Shown: positions 4,463 to 8,757 of the stretch, in pieces
How the letters are laid out: each line of letters begins with the position of its first letter
Numbering within the stretch: the stretch's first letter is position 1
DNA from: Candidatus Falkowiibacteriota bacterium
GTDB taxonomy: Bacteria; Patescibacteriota; Patescibacteriia; Patescibacteriales; GWE2-39-37
Direction of reading: 5' to 3'
Assembly: GCA_013335665.1 (NCBI GenBank)
Contig: JAAXVE010000029.1
Location: 1 to 8,757, forward strand
DNA length: 8,757 bases
Position numbers and translations under genes: made by a program
Notes under the pieces: model-generated
Database searches by the model: none
Told to the model about the DNA's origin: nothing
What the model saw: the letters and a program-made list of their open reading frames with translations, nothing else

Positions 4463-6436
4463 TTACCAATTAAATCTCCTACTAGTCTTTACATACCACT
4501 CTGCCATATCTGCCAAGCGATCGCTAGGTGCGACTATGGAAGTCGTATTAAAATTCTTAACTGTCTTATTCTGGATATAGCTATAAGCGGGCGAATACAG
4601 ATAAATTTGGGGCAAGTCATTGGCTACGATCGACTGTAATTTTTTGTAAGCCTCTATTCTGGATGGCAAATCGACTGATTTGCGATAATCTTCAAGTATT
4701 TTATCTACATCTTTATTGGCGTAATTCGACAAATTCAATCCCTGGGCAGTCGCCTGCGAAGAGTGCAAGAAAGAATAAAGGTCATTGTCAGCATTAAGGA
4801 ATTGCCCGTAAAAAAGAGCTTCAAAATCTCTTCCTCGAATCACATCACCCTGGATGCTGCTTGGTTCAACTAATTCGACATCAGTCTTAACTCCGATTGC
4901 CTGCCAATACCCCTTAATCATATCTGTTACCGCCCCGTTATCGCCGCTATTGACGCTTGTCAGGCGAATTTTCAAAAATTCGCCATTCTTTGTCAGCCAC
5001 TTCCCCTCGCCAAGCGCTAAGACAGTGTCTGCAGCCTGTTTCACCTTGGCATCTGCACTTGCTTTATCTTTTTCAGCTTGCGTCAGCTGTGCTTGTGTAA
5101 TCTGCAACGTCTGCCAACCAGCTTCAGCCAATAATTTGGCAGCGGCCGACTGATCTATGCCATACTTTTTCTGATCAGGGTTATATGCCTGATTATCCGG
5201 CAAGACCGGGCCGTCTATAACGCGGGCGTTACCGCTTAATGCCTGGTCAACCAGCTCCTGCTTATTTATAGCTAATGCCAGCGCCTGTTTAACCTTCAAA
5301 TCTGCCAAAACCGGATTTGCCTTTTGGTTGAAAAATATGGCCATTGTCTGCGGCAAATTCAGCTTATGATAATTCAGATATGTCTTGTCTGCTGTCTGAT
5401 TATAAAGACTATTAGGCAAATAGCTGATGCCGTCCACTGAATTGTCTATGATTGCAGACGATAACTCTTCAAAGCTCGGATAAAATTTGAACTGGACATC
5501 GGATATGTGCCCTCTGGGGCCATAATAATCCTTGTTCACCTCCAAATGATAAGATTTTAAATTGCCGCTTTTATCTTTAGCTAGCGATTTGAATTTATAA
5601 GGCCCTGTACCGATCGGCTTGATATTAAGCTCTGCCAGGCTGGCCGCGTTAGGTGGAATCTGATACCAAAGTTCTTGCGGCATTATCCCGAAAGTCAACA
5701 GTTCTAAGAAACCAGAATATGCATCAGTGAGAACGAAGCGCAAAGTGCGGTCATCAATCTTTTCAACAGTAACACCGTTAAAACTAGCACGCAATGGTGA
5801 TTTATACTGCGAATCTTTAATCGAATTAAAGGTAAAGACAACATCATCAACTTTCAGCTTTCCGCCTGAATGCCAGTTTGCATCATCCCTTATTTTCAAA
5901 GTGTAGACCTTGCCATCAGTACTGACCGTAAAGCTCGTTACCAGATCAGTGCTGATTTGGCCATGATTGTCTCTCTTAAACAATGAAGAGTAAACAAGCT
6001 GGGCCAAGTCAGCATCGACATCATTTATTGTCGAATATAAAGGGTTGATGTGCTTAGGTACGCCAACAACGCCTTCAGTGTATGATCCGCCATTGCCAGG
6101 AATCGTTTCAAAGTGTTTGATCGCAAAGCGGCCAGACAGAAAAAGCAAAGTAATAATAAAAACAGTCGAGGCTGAGCGCCAGATCCAGCGCTCCCTAGGA
6201 TTCAGGAATGTGTCTATATATTTAAGCTGACGTAACGACGGAATGCGTGAACCTGACATAGAGTAAACCAGCTTCCTGTCCAAACTTGCCAAATGTTCCT
6301 GCTTCAAGGTCTGATCAGACAGTCTTCTTCGCAAAAACAACCGTCCAATTGACGATTTAATGTTTTTGGCAACCTGTCGAAAACGATACGACAGCTTGCT
6401 CGTAAAATATTTAAAATTAAACGAGTTGTTTGCCAC
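4463..6436 (-). CDS. Membrane-anchored ABC-type solute-binding protein, family 5 (peptide/nickel type)
   Basis: A 657-residue protein with a family 5 extracellular solute-binding domain (DppA/OppA type) from about residue 115 to the end. Visible marks are YTEGVVGVPKHINPLY (119-134), the SSLF segment at 150-153, DDVVFTFNSI (197-206), IGTGPYKF (275-282) and VKQALALAINKQEL (382-395). It should bind peptides or similar solutes outside the membrane. There is no lipobox and no Cys at all. Instead an ~85-residue basic cytoplasmic N-terminus precedes one membrane helix (about 88-106), so the domain is tethered as a single-pass protein. A Gln/Ala/Lys-rich helical insert (about 442-478) sits after AEAGW. 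The start is a GTG at 6434-6436, 11 bases after the secG stop, with no Shine-Dalgarno motif; coupling to secG is likely. No permease or ATPase for it is in the window, so a partner transporter or another role is open. Confidence 0.9.
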   Translation of the reverse strand: MANNSFNFKYFTSKLSYRFRQVAKNIKSSIGRLFLRRRLSDQTLKQEHLASLDRKLVYSMSGSRIPSLRQLKYIDTFLNPRERWIWRSASTVFIITLLFLSGRFAIKHFETIPGNGGSYTEGVVGVPKHINPLYSTINDVDADLAQLVYSSLFKRDNHGQISTDLVTSFTVSTDGKVYTLKIRDDANWHSGGKLKVDDVVFTFNSIKDSQYKSPLRASFNGVTVEKIDDRTLRFVLTDAYSGFLELLTFGIMPQELWYQIPPNAASLAELNIKPIGTGPYKFKSLAKDKSGNLKSYHLEVNKDYYGPRGHISDVQFKFYPSFEELSSAIIDNSVDGISYLPNSLYNQTADKTYLNYHKLNLPQTMAIFFNQKANPVLADLKVKQALALAINKQELVDQALSGNARVIDGPVLPDNQAYNPDQKKYGIDQSAAAKLLAEAGWQTLQITQAQLTQAEKDKASADAKVKQAADTVLALGEGKWLTKNGEFLKIRLTSVNSGDNGAVTDMIKGYWQAIGVKTDVELVEPSSIQGDVIRGRDFEALFYGQFLNADNDLYSFLHSSQATAQGLNLSNYANKDVDKILEDYRKSVDLPSRIEAYKKLQSIVANDLPQIYLYSPAYSYIQNKTVKNFNTTSIVAPSDRLADMAEWYVKTSRRFNW

Positions 6437-6447
6437 AACTAAGAAAA

Positions 6448-6675
6448 TTATTTCTTAAAGAAGATAGTGGCTAGGGCTGTGCCGAAGAAAAGCACGGCTA
6501 GAACAATCGAAGCGATAAAAAGAGTTTTTTCAATACCCCTCTTGGTTCTATAGATACCGCTTGCGCCACCAAAAACTCCTGAGAGACCAGTGCCGCGGCT
6601 TTGCAACAAAATAGTGGCTATCAATAAAGCAGCTGACACTATTTGTATAATTTGAAGTACTCGAAGCCAATTCAT
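6448..6675 (-). CDS. secG: Protein translocase subunit SecG
   Basis: A 75-residue membrane protein of the SecYEG translocon, which helps SecA-driven protein export across the cytoplasmic membrane. It has two membrane helices (about 4-24 and 52-72). Between them is the typical cytoplasmic loop with LLQSRGTGLSGVFGG (23-37) and TKRGIEK (44-50). Length and motifs agree with a minimal bacterial SecG (E. coli SecG is longer at its C-terminus). The ATG at 6673-6675 is the only Met codon, and the reading fits the usual N-terminus of SecG (LQIIQIV). A perfect-consensus promoter ends 5 bases upstream, so the mRNA is probably leaderless. The solute-binding protein gene follows 11 bases later and is probably cotranscribed. 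Confidence 0.95.
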   Translation of the reverse strand: MNWLRVLQIIQIVSAALLIATILLQSRGTGLSGVFGGASGIYRTKRGIEKTLFIASIVLAVLFFGTALATIFFKK

Positions 6676-6680
6676 ATATA

Positions 6681-6709
6681 ATTATAGCATTTTCTAAAAG
6701 CTTTGTCAA
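6681..6709 (-). promoter_or_regulatory. secG: Perfect-consensus sigma70 promoter of secG (leaderless start)
   Basis: On the minus strand TTGACA (6704-6709), a 17-base spacer and TATAAT (6681-6686) match the sigma70 consensus at all 12 positions. A TG also stands one base upstream of the -10 (TGCTATAAT). Only five bases separate the -10 from the secG ATG, so transcription should begin at or next to the A of the start codon. The -35 begins one base after the rplT stop codon, so secG can be expressed strongly and independently of the ribosomal-protein genes. Confidence 0.88.
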
Positions 6710-6710
6710 T

Positions 6711-7058
6711 TTATCCCTTGACTTCGGCCACGATCTTCTCCATTACCTCCTTATTATTTACGGCCAAATCAGCTAAAACCTTGCGATCCAAGGCAATATT
6801 GTTCTTTTTTAAGGCATCAATAAAACGAGAATATGACAATCCTTGCTCTTTAACAAAGGCGCTGATCTTGATTTGCCACAAACCGCGGTTTACGCGCTTT
6901 TTCTTGCGGCGGTCAACGTAAGCATGAACGCCAGCCTTAATAACTGCAGTTTTTGCTAATTTTATTAAATTTTTGCGTCCCCACATGAAGCCCTTGGCTT
7001 TAGAAAGGAGCTTTCTGCGCTTTTTGACGTGGGTAATACCTCGTTTTACTCTTGGCAT
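6711..7058 (-). CDS. rplT: 50S ribosomal protein L20
   Basis: A 115-residue protein that matches L20 along its whole length. The N-terminus PRVKRGITHVKKRRKLL is the basic rRNA-binding tail. The central region has KAGVHAYVDRRKKKR (41-55), and the C-terminal domain has GLSYSRFI (73-80) followed by LDRKVLADLA (90-99). L20 binds 23S rRNA early in 50S assembly, and in well-studied bacteria it also represses its own operon by binding the mRNA. It is the third gene of the order infC-rpmI-rplT, the same as in E. coli and Bacillus. The gap of 110 bases from rpmI is AT-rich and without a clear terminator. No Shine-Dalgarno motif precedes the ATG at 7056-7058. Confidence 0.97.
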   Translation of the reverse strand: MPRVKRGITHVKKRRKLLSKAKGFMWGRKNLIKLAKTAVIKAGVHAYVDRRKKKRVNRGLWQIKISAFVKEQGLSYSRFIDALKKNNIALDRKVLADLAVNNKEVMEKIVAEVKG

Positions 7059-7168
7059 ATAACTGAAGAATTTCTAATTTTAATTCACCAATCTTTAAAC
7101 TTTACGGGGTTCTGTTTAAAAATTCAAAATGTCTTTGAAAAATTAAAAATTGAAAATTAAAAAATTAT
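7059..7168 (-). other. AT-rich spacer between rpmI and rplT
   Basis: This 110-base gap consists largely of A/T runs (7142-7168 repeats AATT and AAAA blocks almost without G or C). I see no convincing promoter or terminator. A minus-strand pair TTGAAT and TAAAGT with a 17-base spacer exists but is no better than expected in such AT-rich DNA. Confidence 0.4.
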
Positions 7169-7363
7169 TTATTTCTGAATCAAGGTCCGAATGGTCTTGA
7201 CGTAAGCCTCATTAGCGGTGATATCGCGGCGTTTTTTGGTTCCGGTGGAACCGGTTTCGCCAGCGTTAAAATGGCCTTGTCCTGGTTTTCGGTGCTTAAT
7301 TTTCTTCGTTTTCGTAATAACAAAACGCTTTACGGTTGCTTTATGTGTCTTAATCTTCGGCAT
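7169..7363 (-). CDS. rpmI: 50S ribosomal protein L35
   Basis: A 64-residue, strongly basic protein. Its N-terminus MPKIKTHKATVKRF, followed by KKIKHRKPGQGH (20-31), is characteristic of L35, and the length is the family's usual size. It is a component of the large ribosomal subunit. The position between infC and rplT on the same strand supports the call independently. The ATG at 7361-7363 has no Shine-Dalgarno motif. A weak hairpin followed by seven U's lies upstream, in the gap after infC. Confidence 0.97.
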   Translation of the reverse strand: MPKIKTHKATVKRFVITKTKKIKHRKPGQGHFNAGETGSTGTKKRRDITANEAYVKTIRTLIQK

Positions 7364-7390
7364 ACGAACTATTTTTGGCTTTTTTTAAAT

Positions 7391-7412
7391 AAAAAAACAG
7401 GTTTTAGCCCTG
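7391..7412 (-). terminator. Weak terminator-like hairpin between infC and rpmI (possible attenuator)
   Basis: On the minus strand CAGG (7409-7412) pairs with CCTG (7398-7401) around a 7-base loop and is followed directly by seven T's (7391-7397). The stem is only four pairs, so termination would be partial at most. Within an operon such a signal could reduce transcription of rpmI and rplT relative to infC. Confidence 0.3.
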
Positions 7413-7425
7413 ATGAAAATAAAAA

Positions 7426-7986
7426 CTAAATAGTCTTATTGAACAGTATTATAATAAACCCAGAACCTTTTCTTGTCAAGTCCTGCTCTCGAACCAGCTT
7501 GAAACCCTCTACCTTTTCCAGTTCTGCAATAAATTCATTAATATTCTCCACCGCCTTTTCCGGATGCTGGCGTTCTCGCCCCCTTAAGATCAACTCAATC
7601 TTTAGCTTGTGTCCTTTTTCCAAAAAGCCTTTAGCTTGCTCCAGTTTAAAGTTAAAATCATTCTGACTTATGCGCACTGTTAAGCGGATGCCCTTGATTT
7701 CCACCTTCTTTTGCTGAACTTTCTTCTTGTGGGCCTGCTTTTCCTTTTCGTACTTAAACTGGCCGTAATCCAATATCTTAGCGATTGGTGGCTTGGCTAA
7801 AGGGTTAACTTCTACCAAATCCAAACCAGCGGTTTCTGCTAAGCGCAAAGCTTCGCGCGTATCCATAACTCCAAGATTTTCACCGTTCTCATCGATAACA
7901 GTTAATTCAAAAGCACGAATCTGCTGATTCGCCTTAAATTGCTTCCCTTCATCCTTTTTTTGCGGCCTGCGCCAAGTTCTTTTCAT
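7426..7986 (-). CDS. infC: Translation initiation factor IF-3
   Basis: A 186-residue protein with both IF-3 domains. The N-domain begins with ANQQIRA (19-25) and continues through LDLVEVNP (55-62). The linker contains DYGQFKYEKEKQAHKKK (73-89). The C-domain has IRLTVRISQNDFNFKL (100-115) and RGRERQHPE (135-143). IF-3 binds the 30S subunit, keeps subunits apart and helps choose the start codon. Unlike E. coli infC, which starts with AUU, this gene has an ordinary ATG (7984-7986), so autoregulation through a rare start codon is not expected. The leader upstream can fold into a long stem, which may regulate the operon instead. No Shine-Dalgarno motif is seen. It ends with TAG and is followed by rpmI after about 60 bases. 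Confidence 0.97.
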   Translation of the reverse strand: MKRTWRRPQKKDEGKQFKANQQIRAFELTVIDENGENLGVMDTREALRLAETAGLDLVEVNPLAKPPIAKILDYGQFKYEKEKQAHKKKVQQKKVEIKGIRLTVRISQNDFNFKLEQAKGFLEKGHKLKIELILRGRERQHPEKAVENINEFIAELEKVEGFKLVREQDLTRKGSGFIIILFNKTI

Positions 7987-8094
7987 AATTCAATAAACTC
8001 GCTGTGAGCTTGCATTAATTTACTAGCTAAATAAGCTGTCTGGTTAAACAAATATTGCCATTCGCCGAACTGGCGGTGGCTTATTTACCATTAT
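7987..8094 (-). promoter_or_regulatory. Foldable leader of the infC-rpmI-rplT operon (possible L20-type leader)
   Basis: The predicted transcript start (about 8094) is followed by a leader of about 107 bases. A 9-base-pair perfect stem joins 8079-8087 with 8028-8036. Inside it a hairpin pairs CGCC/GGCG (8063-8066 with 8072-8075) around loop GAACT and GCCA/TGGC (8057-8060 with 8077-8080), two bases of which compete with the outer stem. In other bacteria the infC operon is controlled by L20 binding to a structured mRNA leader. This could be the local counterpart, but the match is only by position and foldability. No intrinsic terminator lies inside the leader. Confidence 0.4.
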
Positions 8095-8100
8095 GCCGTA

Positions 8101-8129
8101 ATACTAGCTTATTTTAAAAAAAATGTCCA
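8101..8129 (-). promoter_or_regulatory. Probable promoter of the infC-rpmI-rplT operon
   Basis: On the minus strand TGGACA (8124-8129, 5 of 6 matches) is separated by exactly 17 bases, including a run of eight T's, from TAGTAT (8101-8106, 4 of 6 matches). The predicted start near 8094 puts the whole predicted leader stem inside the transcript. The base sequence TACTAGCT, which covers part of the -10, occurs again at 8021-8028. Confidence 0.55.
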
Positions 8130-8140
8130 CTTTTCTAAGC

Positions 8141-8171
8141 AAAAATAATTATTACGCTTCCTAAGCACGTA
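8141..8171 (-). terminator. Possible terminator of the Memo-family gene
   Basis: On the minus strand TACG plus CTT (from 8163-8171) pair with AAGCGTA (8153-8159), leaving a 2-base bulge and a 3-base loop. An A/T stretch ending in five T's (8141-8145) follows eight bases later. The bulge and the distance to the T run make this only moderately convincing. Confidence 0.3.
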
Positions 8172-8190
8172 CATGAACTCTTTAAGATAA

Positions 8191-8757
8191 TCAAAACAAA
8201 ACAGAAAAATAGCTGGTAGTATTCTTGTAAATGCCATCGTAATAAAATGAATTCCTGTGTTCAATTATCTCTGACTTCAGCCTCAAAGACTTCGCCAACC
8301 CAAGAATCACCTTGAGCGTCCCTGGCGAATCGACTTGTTTAAGCGAAATTAAGGAGCCGTCATTGCCATTTATCATTCTCCGCGTAATAGCGTCGACTGA
8401 TTCAGCCTTCTGTACATCCATATAATGAGTAAAATCCACACTTGCCAGAACAAAGACATCCTTCCTGTCATTTTTCAACTCGTTTATCGTGGCTGCAAAA
8501 TCCCTCTTTCCGGCAGAATAAGACAAAAGCACGGGCACTATCTTCGCTCTTGGGAAGAACTTCTTGATGTAATTAGCCTGGACGCCAATAGCATGTTCGC
8601 CATGAAAGCAGGATTCTTCGCTTCCTGCGCCAGAATCAAGGATTTGTTTCATTACATTCTTATCGACTTTCAGCTCGCCAAACATAGTCATGACGGAAGC
8701 GCCGGTTACGCTGAATTTCTGGCGACAGCGCTCGAAGTGATCTGGACCGATCACGAC
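8191..8757 (-). CDS. Memo-family protein (AmmeMemoRadiSam system protein B-like), C-terminal part
   Basis: The gene enters from beyond the right edge; 188 residues are visible, ending in a TGA at 8191-8193. The GTG at 8752-8754 is an internal Val, not a start. The fold marks of the Memo family (MEMO1 and bacterial AmmeMemoRadiSam B) are present in order: VVIGPDHF at the left end of the visible protein, HGEHAIGVQ (around 8580-8604), KIVPVLL and VDFTHY (around 8422-8439). The His of GPDH, the His of GEH and the Asp/His of DFTH correspond to the metal-site region of this family. The conserved Cys seen in human MEMO1 and many bacterial homologues appears to be replaced: the matching segment reads VDSPGTLKVIL. 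The biochemical role of bacterial Memo proteins is not established. The partner genes (radical SAM and AMMECR1-like) would lie outside this window if present. Confidence 0.85.
   Translation of the reverse strand, partial: VVIGPDHFERCRQKFSVTGASVMTMFGELKVDKNVMKQILDSGAGSEESCFHGEHAIGVQANYIKKFFPRAKIVPVLLSYSAGKRDFAATINELKNDRKDVFVLASVDFTHYMDVQKAESVDAITRRMINGNDGSLISLKQVDSPGTLKVILGLAKSLRLKSEIIEHRNSFYYDGIYKNTTSYFSVLF

Noticed and set aside
4854..5153. 99-codon plus-strand frame opposite the solute-binding protein gene
   Set aside because: It is antisense to the helical insert; its Ser/Ala/Cys-rich composition mirrors the repeats on the coding strand.
8752..8754. GTG near the right edge as the start codon of the Memo-family gene
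   Set aside because: The frame remains open to the window edge and the preceding codon is Val in the conserved VVIGPDH motif; the gene simply continues outside.

Overview
The window looks like a piece of a Candidatus Patescibacteria (CPR) genome, probably of the Parcubacteria group. This is inferred from an AT-rich sequence, small intergenic gaps with AT-rich simple repeats, a compact translation gene cluster, a very short SecG, a membrane-anchored family 5 solute-binding protein, and the absence of a recognisable Shine-Dalgarno motif at every start. TGA is used as a stop (the Memo-family gene), so the code is the standard bacterial one. No marker here fixes a finer taxon.

Layout from the left edge. 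Bases 1-1493 (minus strand) hold an ABC-type exporter operon: an ATPase of the MacB/LolD type with an unusual 220-residue C-terminal extension, followed 5 bases later by the first 50 residues of its FtsX/MacB-like permease, which is cut by the window edge. A divergent intergenic region of about 300 bases carries a promoter for each direction. It leads on the plus strand to the only plus-strand gene, a 72-residue very acidic protein. Three consecutive hairpins (2028-2110) separate this gene from the convergent ribonuclease J gene (2127-3995, minus). Upstream of rnj lie a structured leader and a tRNA-Leu(CAG) gene, with a small 7-base tandem repeat beyond it.

From 4463 to 7986 (minus strand) runs a core secretion and translation cluster, read in the order infC - rpmI - rplT - secG - solute-binding protein. 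It starts from a probable promoter at 8101-8129 and a foldable leader upstream of infC. secG has its own perfect-consensus promoter so close to the ATG that the transcript should be leaderless. The right edge (8191-8757, minus) is the C-terminal part of a Memo / AmmeMemoRadiSam-B family protein.

Functionally the middle of the window combines translation initiation (IF3), two 50S proteins (L35, L20), a Sec translocon subunit, a membrane-tethered peptide-binding protein, mRNA turnover (RNase J) and a tRNA. No mobile element, CRISPR array or phage gene is visible. The least ordinary things are the duplicated C-terminal domain on the ABC ATPase, the changed active-site motifs in RNase J, the leaderless secG promoter, the infC and rnj leaders, and the promoter-plus-palindrome arrangement in front of the small acidic gene.
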